From positions 45,480,035 to 45,544,034 of the forward strand of contig NC_134831.1 in assembly GCF_004210375.1 (NCBI RefSeq): a DNA stretch of 64,000 bases, given 5' to 3'. A model generated the notes under the pieces. The model made no database searches and was not told where the DNA came from. It saw only the letters and a list, made by a program, of their open reading frames with translations. The DNA is from Tachypleus tridentatus. Its lineage: Eukaryota > Arthropoda > Merostomata > Xiphosura > Limulidae. Shown piece by piece: positions 44,190 through 55,289 of this stretch. The position numbers and the translations under genes are program-made. The first letter of the stretch is position 1. Each line of letters opens with the position of its first letter.

Positions 44190-44875
44190 ATTGCTATTTG
44201 GAAGTTTTTAAAAATTATCTTATATAAAATTATCATATAGATAACAAGATTAAACAGATGCAAAGCTCCAGAAATTGATCGTTTCTAATTTGAAAACAAC
44301 GATATTACCTACGTTACTACTGATTTGAGCAAATAGCGAACTATTGGTGTTTCTTGTTCAACTTGAAAAATACAGTCATATTAACGAGGGGTTTGTTAAT
44401 CTAATCGGTCAGCTACGAGCTCATACTATTTCAAAACAAATACAGAATAATCAGAACTAGTATTATCATAACCGTGATGAGGCAAAAAACAAACAAATCA
44501 CTGTATAAAATAACGTAAATTTCCAACCTAAGTTCATTACCATTCAAACCAGACATTAAAAGATTAATCATCAGATCTTAAATGAAAATTATTCGTAATA
44601 CACTCCAAGCAAATAGAATGGTTTTATACAGTCTCATTTCATTTATATCATTGAAGTGAATCACTCAGGTTTACATGCTCCAAGTTGCTCATGGACAACG
44701 AATAAGACCTCAGTAAAGAAAATAAATATTTAACCGATATCGAATTCCATTTGACAAATAGAAATTGGGCAATAGCAGAGGGTTATTGTAAAATAGTTAG
44801 AAATTCTTAAAATTTATAATCAATAATGGCAGTTGAACAGCAATACAAGAGAGACCTCATAAATAACATAAACAA
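44190..44875. other. Intergenic, nothing recognised
   Basis: AT-rich sequence. Confidence 0.5.
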
Positions 44876-45430
44876 GCGACAGCTGTCTGTTGTAGGGTAA
44901 CTGTTCCGAGGATGATTCAGATGCTTGCAGCTGCAACTGGACGTTGCATTAATTTTTAAAAGACTACATCAGAGTTCACCTGTGTAAGATGCACTTGTCC
45001 AATATCAAGATACAAAATAACACCCCAGGTGCCAAATATACGTCTAATTGGCCAGAATATGTCGAGAAGTATTCTTTTATCAGATGAGAAATGTCTTACC
45101 CGTCAACCAGATAACGGTATTATACTTATTTAGAAATATTATTGAATCGGGTCCAATTCTATTTACATATAGAAACATGATACATATGGTGGCGGTGGGA
45201 GCAGAAAAATGGTATTGGAGAACGTACAGAGTTTTACATTCTGTGGAATGGTTTCACTGATGGCACAGTTTATGACACATTGCTACTATAGACCCTGACT
45301 TGAGTCTAATGGGTAATATCATCCACTTCTACTATACTAAACTGGTCAACACGTTATTTAAGAAGAAGCGATTGAGCGAAATGAGTGGTCTTTAAACATC
45401 TGTTTCAGGCTAGTAATGGAAGAACATGCG
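44876..45430 (+). pseudogene. Second Tc1/mariner-type transposase relic
   Basis: The decayed frame keeps the family order: TVPRMIQMLAAATGR (DNA-binding domain, 44905-44950), VRCTCPISRYK (about 44985), RLIGQNMSRSILLSDEKCLT with the first catalytic D in LLSDE (45040-45100), RQPDNGIILI (45101), an eroded glycine-rich GG block (about 45190), YILWNGFTDGTVYDTL (45235-45280), and KLVNTLFK-EE-AIER.EWS (45340-45400) around the third acidic residue. The second catalytic region is mutated. Frameshifts and stops are frequent, and no terminal repeats were found. It differs in detail from the 6.2-kb element, so it is another lineage. Confidence 0.6.
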
Positions 45431-45525
45431 GGAAATTACAAAGTAACTTATTATAAGCATTCAGTGTTAAATGTGATGGTCCTTGCTGTTCGTGATTACC
45501 ACACCAAAGCGAAATGTTAAGAACT

Positions 45526-45763
45526 GGGTCATTCCATGCCAACTTATCTAGGGCTTCCCAGTTCATGTCGTATATTTCCTTGAAAAAATTTAAGCAAAGA
45601 CTTCATTTTGATTTATTCAGCCATGCAGTACAGCTTTAGGATTTTTCATGGCTGAGTAAATCAAAATAAAGTTTTTGCCTGAATTTAGAATATATATATA
45701 TATATATATGAAATGAACTGGGAAAAGTTGTTTTTTTCTTGGTGAGTTGGCATGGAATGACCC
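45526..45763. mobile_element. Foldback MITE with ~100-bp inverted arms
   Basis: The left arm starts GGGTCATTCCATGCCAACTT (45526) and the right arm mirrors it, ending in GGAATGACCC at 45763. The arms run to about 45625 and from about 45647, with a 21-bp spacer. The right arm carries an extra (AT)n run (about 45691-45709). A target duplication is not certain: AACT on the left against ATCT on the right. No coding sequence, so it must be mobilised in trans. The superfamily is unassigned. Confidence 0.85.
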
Positions 45764-45984
45764 ATCTGTAAGAAGTTAAACTACCTTCACCAAATGCTGA
45801 TTTACCTGCGAAGAATAAATGACACATTATTTGTATTCCATAGCACATCACTAGATCATTAAATGTCCAGTGATTTGATAAGTATGAATGACGTTATTTT
45901 ATGAAAATAGTTTTCTATGGTATTTGTTTAAATATTATTATTCCAAGTTAACCATTAGTTGTTTTTGTAAAGTACATACATGTG

Positions 45985-46006
45985 TGTGTATATATATATA
46001 TATATC
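45985..46006. repeat. (TG)n(TA)n compound microsatellite
   Basis: A short compound run beside the family B SINE. Confidence 0.85.
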
Positions 46007-46018
46007 CTTTTTTGCCCA

Positions 46019-46147
46019 TGTTGTTGTTGTTTGTAATTAATCACAAGGATACGCAATGGGCTCTTTTTGCTCTGCCCACCACGGGTATAGAAACCCGGAT
46101 TCTAACGAGGAAAGTCAGCAGATATACATCAGTACCATTGGGGGTTG
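46019..46147 (-). repeat. tRNA-SINE family B copy
   Basis: Plus strand: GTTGTTGTTTGTAATTAATC, TCTGCCCACCACGGGTATAG, AAACCCGGATTCTAACG and 'CATCAGTACCATTGGGGG'. A possible short duplication TTTTGCC(C/T)A flanks it. Confidence 0.85.
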
Positions 46148-46148
46148 T

Positions 46149-46448
46149 TTTGCCTACGAATTAAGTACAGAAACTGAGCCAGCTATCCGATAAGTTTCCA
46201 GGTCAGAATGGTGATTTTTTTGTTGTCAAATATAAAGAGAAGCTGTAAAAATTTATTTTGTTTATAGCTGAAAATTCATACTTTATGTTTCTATAACTTA
46301 AACTCTTAACTTAGACTAAATAGCATGCACAAAGAATATTTTCTGAAAAATATTCAGGTATTCCTTACGAGGAGTAAATTTTCAAACCAATCGGCTTGTT
46401 ATGTGCACATGGGTTAAATATTCAGTTCAGAAATCACAATTATGCAGC
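46149..46448. other. Intergenic, nothing recognised
   Basis: AT-rich sequence. Confidence 0.5.
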
Positions 46449-46458
46449 TTAGTTAACA

Positions 46459-46589
46459 TTTTCCGTGATGACGAGAAAACCCACTTGTAGAGAAAATTAT
46501 ATATGTAAAAAACGGCTGGCATGGTTAGAGAAAACACTATGTAGAGGAGTGCTTTCTCTACCTATACTAGCCGTTTTTTACATATATAA
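46459..46589. repeat. Palindromic insertion made of Penelope-type terminal sequence, 10-bp flanking repeat
   Basis: AATTATATATGTAAAAAACG + GCT (46495-46517) is an exact inverted match to 46569-46591. The arms extend with mismatches to about 46538 and 46551, with loop ATGTAGAGG. Each arm resembles the terminal stretch of the Penelope-like ends at 1863 and 63672 (TATGTAAAAACGGCT...GGTTGAGAAAA). TTAGTTAACA is repeated exactly at 46449-46458 and 46590-46599, overlapping the right arm edge by two bases. It looks like a small insertion with a target duplication. Confidence 0.75.
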
Positions 46590-46703
46590 TTAGTTAACAC
46601 TTTAATTTTAAACTACTGACCAGCTCGCCGACCACGTCGCCACGAGGATTTTGTTCTTGTTGTTTAAATAGAAGAACTGGATTCATGGTCAGTTTTTAAT
46701 ACG

Positions 46704-46797
46704 TCAAACAGCAGCTCAGTGGTAGTATGAAGGCTTATATTTCTGAAAAACTGGTTTCGATACCTGTGGTGAGTAAAGCTTAACTACAAACAAATGA
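46704..46797 (+). repeat. tRNA-SINE family B, shortened
   Basis: CAGCAGCTCAGTGGTAGTAT (A box), TGGTTTCGATACCTGTGGTG (B box), then directly AGTAAAGCTTAACTACAAAC. The GATAGCCC block is deleted. Confidence 0.75.
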
Positions 46798-46831
46798 AAA
46801 GTTTTTAATGTGCTGAACTTATGGAGAGTGA

Positions 46832-46910
46832 TCAGAGGCGTTATTTCTCGGATCCTGGACTCAAGTCCCAATCCGATACTTTGACCACTAGGCTACACTT
46901 ATCTCATTCC
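46832..46910 (-). repeat. tRNA-like relic
   Basis: The reverse strand begins GTGTAGCCTAGTGGTCAAAG, an exact A-box consensus (TAGCCTAGTGG). GGATTGGGACTTGAGTCCAG and a weak B box (GGATCCGAGAAA) follow. It is either an old SINE head or a decayed tRNA gene. Confidence 0.5.
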
Positions 46911-46915
46911 TCGAG

Positions 46916-47489
46916 GATAAAACAGCGAAAACAGTTTTAAATGTCTTACATTTTCATCAAATAGGTACGCAGCTAAAGTAGGGAACAATTAATTAAACAT
47001 TATGTTCTTAAACATATTTCAAATATTTATTAATATTTATTTATCCTTAGGCACAGTTGTTCATATACACGTTATAATAATAATTTATTATTTTTAAGTA
47101 TAAACTATTCTAAATATAATCGTGACATTCAAAATTACTAATTAAAAAGCAGCGAAGCTAATTTGTTTCTTATATAATAAAACGCTTAGATAATATCTAT
47201 TTAGGGAGCAATTAGTTGAACCGGCAACAAATTAAGATTCTGTATAGACATTATGGACTGATTTATTCAAACTTTTAATACACTTGGCAAATATCCAACT
47301 AATTTTTCAAAGCCCTACGGTTCAGAGTTTTGTGTGCATCAAACTTGAAGCACAAAACCGATTAAATTTTGATTCGTTCTCAAGGTTAATTAAGTATACG
47401 ATCACTTAAATGTAATTACTAATATATTTTTTTAAATAATTAATTATGAATTAGCTGATATCTTAAGTTTCAGGTACTACTTTGATGCC
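46916..47489. other. Intergenic, nothing recognised
   Basis: AT-rich sequence. Confidence 0.5.
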
Positions 47490-47640
47490 GTCTTCGTGAC
47501 TTAATGATTAGCGTGCCAGACTATAAATCTCAGGGCTCCGTGCTTAGGGGTTGGGGGATGTTTTATAAGAGTGACATTCAAACCACGTTATGTTATCAGA
47601 GTTACCCAATAGTTGCCAGTAGGATTCAGGAATATATCTT
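47490..47640 (+). repeat. Diverged family A-like SINE
   Basis: The head GTGACTTAATGATTAGCGTG and 'CCAGACTATAAATCTCAGGG' is followed by TATAAGAGTGACATTCAAAC and AGAGTTACCCAATAGTTGCC, which align with the family A body (TGACGGTCAATCCC, AGAGTAGCCCAAGAGTTGGC). The 3' end is lost. Confidence 0.55.
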
Positions 47641-48474
47641 TTTCTGAAAAGAAACTGTAATATTAAATCGTTAGAGTTTTCATCTACCATAAAAAAGGAA
47701 GAGTAATTAGGCTTAGGTAATCCTATTAGATGACAGTGATTGATATAGGAGCGCTTCAAATTGAACGCTAGTACGTAATACTTGATTATTTTTTGTTTTA
47801 TTATATCTTTTTGGCAATTACTGGTGAGGTTATTCATAGTCATATGTCACTGGTCGTTACCATTTTTAGCTGTCTTTTTATTCCGGCACGAAAAACCAAA
47901 AGAAGAGCTGACCAGGAAGGTTACGTTTTATTAGTAATTTAATCTGTGAATGATTACCTCCACGTAGTATCTGCTCATTCGTGTTTCTTTATGAATCATT
48001 TAAAGCAACTAATAATATATAAAATGTAAGGGCTAAATAAATTAGCTATGATTTGATAACGACAAACAGAAGCTGGTGTAAATAATATATAAATTACAGT
48101 TAAACCCTTTATAACAGCGAAACTACCCTTGTTCGTTGCGTTTGTAAAAATAAAATGAAATAAAAACATTTAACTCCGAAATATTACTTTTATGGTTGGA
48201 AGTCCGTATTAAAAATAATCAAGTGTTTTCAACATTAAATAAATGTGCTAATGTTTTTTAAGCTCGTACACTTTTCACTGTAGTTCAAATAAATAAAAAG
48301 TGTTTTATGTAACAGAAAGAAAAAAAACCATTGAAAAAGTTAAAAGAAATAAAGCATGTGTACGTGTTTGAGGATTAGTTGTTGTAAGGAGGTTTTTAAG
48401 ATAAGTGTAAAATAGAATAATATAACATGCGCTGGAACTTCCAAGGAATATAACGGAAATGTTTCATTTCTTGG
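47641..48474. other. Intergenic, nothing recognised
   Basis: AT-rich sequence. Confidence 0.5.
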
Positions 48475-48509
<35 letters not shown>

Positions 48510-48511
48510 AT
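48475..48511. repeat. (TA)n(TG)n compound microsatellite
   Basis: TATATATATATATATA followed by TGTGTGTGTGTGTGTG, the same layout as at 12859-12901. Confidence 0.92.
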
Positions 48512-48984
48512 ACGTGTGCGCTCTGTATGCATCAGGTGATTCTTCAATCAACGAGTTAAACACCTTCACGTGGTAAGAACAAATACTCATGTAAAAAAAG
48601 TAAAACGTATTTACTGTAATACATTTTCATTTCAGTTTAAAGACTTAATAATATCTTGTTCCAAACACGTTCCATTTTAAAAACGATCAATAGTTCAACT
48701 ATAATAAAAATATGTAACCACTTCATTTGCTCCTAAAAGTTTATCAAGACGTTGTCAGTTAAAAGTAGATTATGTTATCCTTTCTACTGCTTCGTTAGTA
48801 CTGGAGCACGTGAGACATAAAGATTATGTAGTTCTTCTGATACTCTTCCATAATCAAAGCATGGCTCTGCAAACGACCAGGAAAGTTAGATGTACAACGG
48901 CTCGAAACAGAAGAAGAAATATATATCCTTAACCGAATCTTCTTCAAACGTTTTTCTACTACACAAGCCAAATAATGTATGGTT

Positions 48985-49093
48985 CTCTGGAATGTTCTCC
49001 GATTAGACAACGATGAAATTTGGGGTTCGATTCTCCGTGATGAATACAACAGATAGCTCAAAATGGATTTGTTCTAAAAGAAACAAACAAATA
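48985..49093 (+). repeat. tRNA-SINE, family C-like, diverged
   Basis: B box GGGGTTCGATTCTCCGTG at about 49021, ACAGATAGCTCAAAATGGAT (compare GATAGCCCGATGTGGC) and TTGTTCTAAAAGAAACAAAC tail. The A box is not clear. Confidence 0.65.
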
Positions 49094-50649
49094 CTAGTAG
49101 ATGAAGAAATACAGGAGTTATGAGCGTGGTATCGTCACCAGTAAATTATTGTTACACAACGTACATTATTATAAAATACAACTCATTTAGTGCGATGTTC
49201 ACAGTGAATAACAATTCTCAACAATTTAGTTGAGTCAGTATATCTCCCCAGATGAGATCTGAGTTCTACTAATGATGATTAAACTGAATACCTAACATCT
49301 CACATGGCGACCTGACCTCTAATGATTAAACGTGTTTAGATAGTGCAGTTAGAAGAGAGAACTTCTTACACTACTGTCGTTACTTCTGTGTTGAATTACA
49401 TGCTGACGATAAGAAGTGCGAAGTATTAAATTTTCTTGCGCGTGAAAGCACGTGCACTTACTTCTACTTTGCATAAACTATTCAGTTGTGTTCCCCTAAA
49501 TTTTGATACGCTATTAAACTCTTGTTCGTCTGAATTTGTGTCTGCAAATGTAACTGACTTAGCATACGAATCATTTTCATCCAAGCCAGTTTGAACATTC
49601 ATCTAACAACAATAAACCTTTATGAATACCGTAAGTCATCTGTATGACAAAGACAGCAGAAAAATACAGAGAGAGAAAGATTGAAAGAAACGTTTTGTGT
49701 AAACAGAAGCTCTTTCATAAGGTCTTTTGTAACATCTGGGCCTGTAAAGAACTGCTGTCTGTTATTACGTATTTACACTGCTTTCGGTGTTGAACGAGTA
49801 GCAAATATTTCATAAAGGATGAACTGATTTATATCTAAAAAGAACCGGTCCAGCACTTCTACTTGGTGAAGCATATTTACTTCATTCTCCAAACCTTTCA
49901 CTAATACATAACTACTATTACACAATCATGAACGTCTCAATGTTTATAATGTACATGAAAGTAAAAACGCCCAAGTTAAACAGAACAAGCATGAGGCTAT
50001 ACTATTGCATGCTTTCTTTATTAATTTCCTTAAGAAGTTTGTACAAATACGCGTTGATAGAAGTACTTGTTAACTTTAAAACATTTCCAAGATTCTTTGT
50101 GATGCGTAAGTTTAAGAAAAAAATGGTTTTCATTGCAACGAGAGAACAAATTGGCGAGTAGCGCCCTCTTCGTAGCCACATCAGTTAGGTCATCTGCAAT
50201 ATTATTAAAGAAGAAAAAAAGTATTTTAATTTCAAGAAAAGACCTTTTCTCAAAATATATTTCTGCTTTTTTTTAAAAAAAATCATTTTATAAATTCGTT
50301 TTATACTTAGACATTCAATCAAAAATTTTGATGTGCAACAAATAAATTCTTCTATAAGTTTTTTGGTTCAAGCTAATTATGTACATTCTGCTGTTTGATG
50401 AACGAGTCTGTTAGACATTACTTACGTTTTTGTTGTTGTTTGTAGAATACTTTTATTTATTTGAATGAAAAATTAATTTACTTTGGGAGTGTCGAACATT
50501 TAATATTCTATACATTGTTATGAATATTGATTGGTGTATGAAAAGTCAGTTAAGAGATTAGATATCAAAGAGAAGAAAGACTAGAATTTCTGGCCTCTTC
50601 GTTAGCTGTATCCGTATCGTTGTGGTATAACTATGTCAAAACTTATTCC
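49094..50649. other. Intergenic, nothing recognised
   Basis: The 77-codon plus frame 49928-50161 has no recognisable motif. Confidence 0.5.
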
Positions 50650-50726
50650 GGTGAGAGTCATACACTATAAATGGCTAGTGTAGCTTTGTGTGTATATATA
50701 TATATACACAAAACAAACAGAAAGAA
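50650..50726 (+). repeat. SINE tail remnant with microsatellite
   Basis: AATGGCTAGTGTAGCTTTGT, then (GT/TA)n with a perfect TGTGTATATATATATACACA palindrome, then AAAACAAACAG, resembling the shared SINE 3' end. Confidence 0.5.
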
Positions 50727-52199
50727 ATGCGGGTTAAATGGATTTTTCCCTTTGCCAGCTAGTAACAAGATTGCGATTTAAAATAATTGCGATCTTCAAG
50801 TGCCCAAGAATAAATAGCTTAATCCACTCAGTATACTTTTGCTCTCGTCTAACCTTCCACGAATACGGACTAATTACTGTGTCGTAGACAAATGCTTAGT
50901 AACCTAGCAAAAAGAAAAAAAAAATCTTATCGCATAATGATTTTAAAGTTTCTACATCTTGGAAACGACTCTAGACAAATAACAGTAGTCTTTCTGTCAC
51001 TCAAATATCACAAATTATTACAATAAACATGAAGTTCAGTCTAGTGTTCGATTCATCACTTATCATTGTAACTTATGCCTGTTCCGAGGTATTCCACTTC
51101 TCCTCAGTAACCCCGGATAAGGACAAATCGAAAGAACAAGTCTGAGTTTTATATATTTGTGTTTTATTTGTGTGGTGTATGCCGCGCTCAACTTATATCT
51201 ACATAAGACTTGAAGCATTGACGTAGGAAGTGGACTTGGAATTTTTCGGCTTAGGGCACGAAGGACATTTGGTATCTCTTCTCATTCTCCCCTTTCCAAT
51301 TAAAGCACACACGTATAGTAAAAAGTATAAAGAAATAAACGCAGTAGTAATATAAAAATTCATACCAAAGCTTCCTATGCTTAAAATGAAGTATTTTATT
51401 CCTTCACATATAAAAAAAAAACATTAAAATGAACTATGTGCTTTAGGAAATATATATGACACTAACTGGACACAACAAACCTTCATGACAAATTGGGTGA
51501 ATAATACATCCATAGGAAGCGAAGTAATGGCAAGAAAAAGCCAATAAAAGTCGCGAAACTCAAGATATAACATTACTAATTGTTGTATGTCCAGGTAACT
51601 TCTTTGCAGGATATGAATGGTACTGAGGTTTATTAGGTTCACGCAGGCTTACATATATATTTTGAGTTTTGCATTTTGCTATTTTTATGGGAGTTTTAAC
51701 GTGTTTGTTTTGGTGTTTTTTTTACAACTACATGTAAGTACACAATTTTTATGTCTTAAGATAACCTTTCATTAATCATGAATTTATATAGCTTCCATCC
51801 AGAACACGGGTACTCCAGCTAGTACGTCATATAAATATATTTTGAAAACTACTCTTAATTAAGTTCTTTACTTCGAATGTTCGCACAGAGTTGTCTAATA
51901 TCTAATTGCACTCGCTATTTCTAATTTTTTAAATGATCCACTAGATGGAAGGTAGCTAGTAGATAGATATATTGCGGATACGTGTGTCTGACAGAAATTG
52001 CTTGTGTTTTTGATAACAACTAACACTAAGTGCATAATAACAAAATGCGAAAAAAAAATACGAACAATTATTTTGGGAATGTATCGACGGTCTTACCAGA
52101 AGGGAGAGGTGAGTTTCGACTGGGGCCTCTATATTAATCCTTTTCGCATCGATTTGTTCTACTGAATTATGTATTCTAAAGATGACTGATATGGGTATT
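50727..52199. other. AT-rich intergenic DNA, nothing recognised
   Basis: No supported feature. Confidence 0.55.
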
Positions 52200-52515
52200 A
52201 AAACTTTAATTAAAATAAAGTACAGAACAACGTTTGACCTTCTTAGATCGTTTTAAGGTTAACAAAGAGTGTCAGCAACTGACTCTTGCTGGGCACATGT
52301 CTTAAGGACGAGAGTGTAAACGTGTACGAGATTGTAGAGGGCATTGCAGTTGGATGTTAGGCTATTAATTAATATAGGTATAAATGTGTTCTTTTGTACT
52401 GGTTCAATTTTGGTTCGAGTTCTTATATAAGTGGGGCTTCCTTGATTATGCATTTGCTTTTATTTGTTTCCCTACTTGGTATGTTGGTATGTATAGTTAT
52501 GTTGTGCTTATTTGA
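52200..52515 (-). pseudogene. Penelope-like retroelement 3' end, second copy
   Basis: The minus strand gives HNITIHTNI, SRETNKSK, IKEAPLI, a stop, ELEPKLNQYKRTHLYLY and a stop at 52371-52369. This is homologous to the GIY-YIG tail at 2061-2307. The following non-coding part also matches, down to a decayed hammerhead-like block (AAGAAGGTCAAACGTTGTTC, about 52236-52217). 5'-truncated and in the same orientation as the first copy. Confidence 0.72.
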
Positions 52516-52713
52516 GTTAACAAGTTGTCTAAAATACAAAGAAATTAATAAAGATTCACTGTGGTGAACAAGTGAAAATTCAAAACACCATACATATAAT
52601 TACTGTAACGAGATTGTTCTGAAAACTTAACATCAAAGAGTAAATACGATATCACAATCGATTCGATATCCGAAGACAAAATATTTATCAAGGAACAACG
52701 ACTGCTGTGTGTC

Positions 52714-52836
52714 TCCCGCTGGTACAGCGGTAAGTCTACGGATTTACAACGCTAAAATAAGGGGTTTGATTCCCCTCGGTAGACTCAGCAGATCGTGCGA
52801 TGTGGCTTTGCTTTAAGAAATTACACACACGAATGT
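52714..52836 (+). repeat. tRNA-SINE family C, best copy
   Basis: CCCGCTGGTACAGCGGTAAG (A box), TCTACGGATTTACAACGCTA, GGGGTTTGATTCCCC (B box), TCGGTAGACTCAGCAGATCG, 'GATGTGGCTTTGC' block and an ACACAC tail. Confidence 0.88.
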
Positions 52837-54982
52837 TGTGAGTTGACTGGATCTTTAACATAAGAACTTCAGAAATTGTAAGATGCTTCGTTAGAAAAGG
52901 AAAAAAAACTAGCTAAAATATAACATGCACCATTTCAAGGTAAGGTGTTTAATTGTTAAACAGTTAAAACAGGCCGAACAAAACCTTAGATGTTAAACAA
53001 CTAAGATAGGCTAAGTTTAATGCAATGTTAAACAGTTACGAACTGCTTCCACTTCGTTGTGGTATTGATTTTTAAACCTCTCAGGAAAAGCCCGAGTGGC
53101 AATCTAGGGGCTGAAGAGAAACAATAACAATTTTGAGTCCAGTATTATCAACTCTAATAACTGTAATGAAATATTACGTTCTTAATTATGAAAGTTGTCG
53201 AGCTATTTTTATTTCCCTGTCACATGTCTTCGTTTGTTTTTGATCTTAAGAAATATATTGTTGATTCTTTGTTACTTGAGATAAGACATTAGTTGTATAA
53301 AGTGTCGATGCGTGCTACTGTGTGTAAGTTTATATTGAGATATAAATGGCATTTCGTACGCACTTACAAATACTAGAGGCACGACCACCCCAGCAGTGCC
53401 TTGTGGTACATGAAAAATAGATTTGAAATGCTACTTTAATACTTTTAGGTTGAAGTGAATGAACATGGTTAAAATAAAATAAAAACATAGGACCATGTGA
53501 AATATGATATACTCCAAGGTTGCTTAGCTGTAATAAGCTTTCATTATGTGTTTGAAACAGGAAACGATAAACATGGTTGCTTTATACTCCAACTTTAATA
53601 ACCAATAACGAAGACACAAACCAAGAAGTTTTATTACGTTAGTGAGTGATTCTTCTTTTCCTGACATTACAGGACACAGAAAGCTCCAGTTATAAGATGT
53701 AATAAAAACGGTTTTAATGGAATTGTCTAATATATGAGCCCTTATCCATGATATATTATTTATATATGAATAAAAGGCGGAGTCCAATAATAAAACTAGA
53801 GTGAACGATGCGTAGTTGAAAATAGTCTAGTGAGATTTGACCAAAAGATAATAGCACAGACAAAGATTATTAGGAATTGTGGAAATTTCCAATGCTGTGA
53901 AGAAAAATGGTTCGGGAATATTTTTTACTAAAATATTTACATCATTATCTTAGAGAAGATATAACGTTTACATTTAATTTGTGTTATATAATTTAGTTTT
54001 CATTATATCTCTTAGTCAACAGACATGAATTGTTTTCACTCGTAGGACATTTTGCAACATTCTTTGTTTTGTTTTCTTTTCTGTTTCAGAATTTTCCTCA
54101 CACCTATAAAGGGATTATCTCTGCATATTTATATCTAATTTGGAACTGATACGCTGATAGAGTTACCATAATGTACTCTGACCTGGTCGAATAATTGGAT
54201 ATGATTGTTTTCCCACAAGAAGTCTCGACTCACAACTTCTCAGATTCACATTCTGAACATATTAACCAATTGTCCATACCAGCTCAAGGCAAAACGCATT
54301 GAATATGTCATATAAAGTGATTAATAACGGTAATGTTTTTTACTTCACTGAACGTAACCTGTAACTTCAAAAATTAACTGTTTTTTTCTTTGTCGTTGTT
54401 CTGTAATTAGCAAAGCGACTTTGAGTTTGGAAAGTTCTCTCATTTAACTGTGATTTCCCTTCATACTAAAAACAATAAATACACCAGAAAAAAAGATCAA
54501 CTTCATAAGTGAAAGTACTTTTGTAACGAGGCTACTTTCAGAGTATTGGAACCAAATTTATAATAATGCTTCTAGTCCCTCCAATTTATGTGTGTAGTAC
54601 ATATAAAAAAAGTATTTAAAACATTGAATAAACACTGGTATTTCCCTTTAGGTTTTCTCTCGCACTCATAATACAGGCCTGCGAATTTAAACTTCATAAA
54701 AGTTGCATTGGTTTCAATAATAGATTTTCCATAATTCAATTACGCGGGTTTCGAAAATAATATATTTTTCTCTCTCACTTGGGGATATTTTTACACATAG
54801 GGAAGAAAAAATACTTAGTTAGATCAAACTTACAACAACTTTACCTCAAATATAACAAAATATGTTTGGGTCATACGCACATTATTGTAGAACATGTAAA
54901 AGTGTCCAGACAATAAAAATTGTTTTACTATTCTTTGTTTATTCTACAGATCATTGAGTGGCATCACTCTAACACCTGTATT
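52837..54982. other. AT-rich intergenic DNA, one doubtful tRNA-like relic
   Basis: The reverse strand of about 54215-54290 shows a possible A box (TGGACAATTGGTTAATATG) and B box (GAGTCGAGACTTC), suggesting a very old SINE head. Nothing else is recognised. Confidence 0.45.
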
Positions 54983-54985
54983 TTA

Positions 54986-55250
54986 TGTAAATAAAGTACC
55001 TACCTTGTTCATTATGAAACTTACTTGATTAAATAAGGAACCTATCTTGTTCATTATGAAACTTACTTGATTAAATAAGGAACCTATCTTGTTCATTATG
55101 AAACTTACTTGATTAAATAAGAAACCTATCTTGTTCATTATGAAACCTTCTCGTCTAAATAACGAATCTATCTTTTTCATAATGAAACTTATATAAATAA
55201 GAGAGATATCATTTTCATAGTGTTTCTTATTTGGCTAAATAAGAATTCAA
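54986..55250. repeat. 42-bp minisatellite, about six copies
   Basis: AAATAAGGAACCTATCTTGT + TCATTATGAAACTTACTTGATT repeats at about 54989, 55031, 55073, 55115, 55157 and 55195. The first four are nearly identical. The period is divisible by three, so the minus strand stays open and encodes a 14-residue repeat (NKIGSLFNQVSFIM). Confidence 0.94.
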
Positions 55251-55289
55251 GACAAAACAAATTCAAATATTGCGATTTGTCTTTATATG

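Noticed and set aside
54983-55180. Secreted or structural protein with 14-residue repeats
   Set aside because: It is entirely explained by the 42-bp minisatellite. There is no start context, signal or splice evidence.
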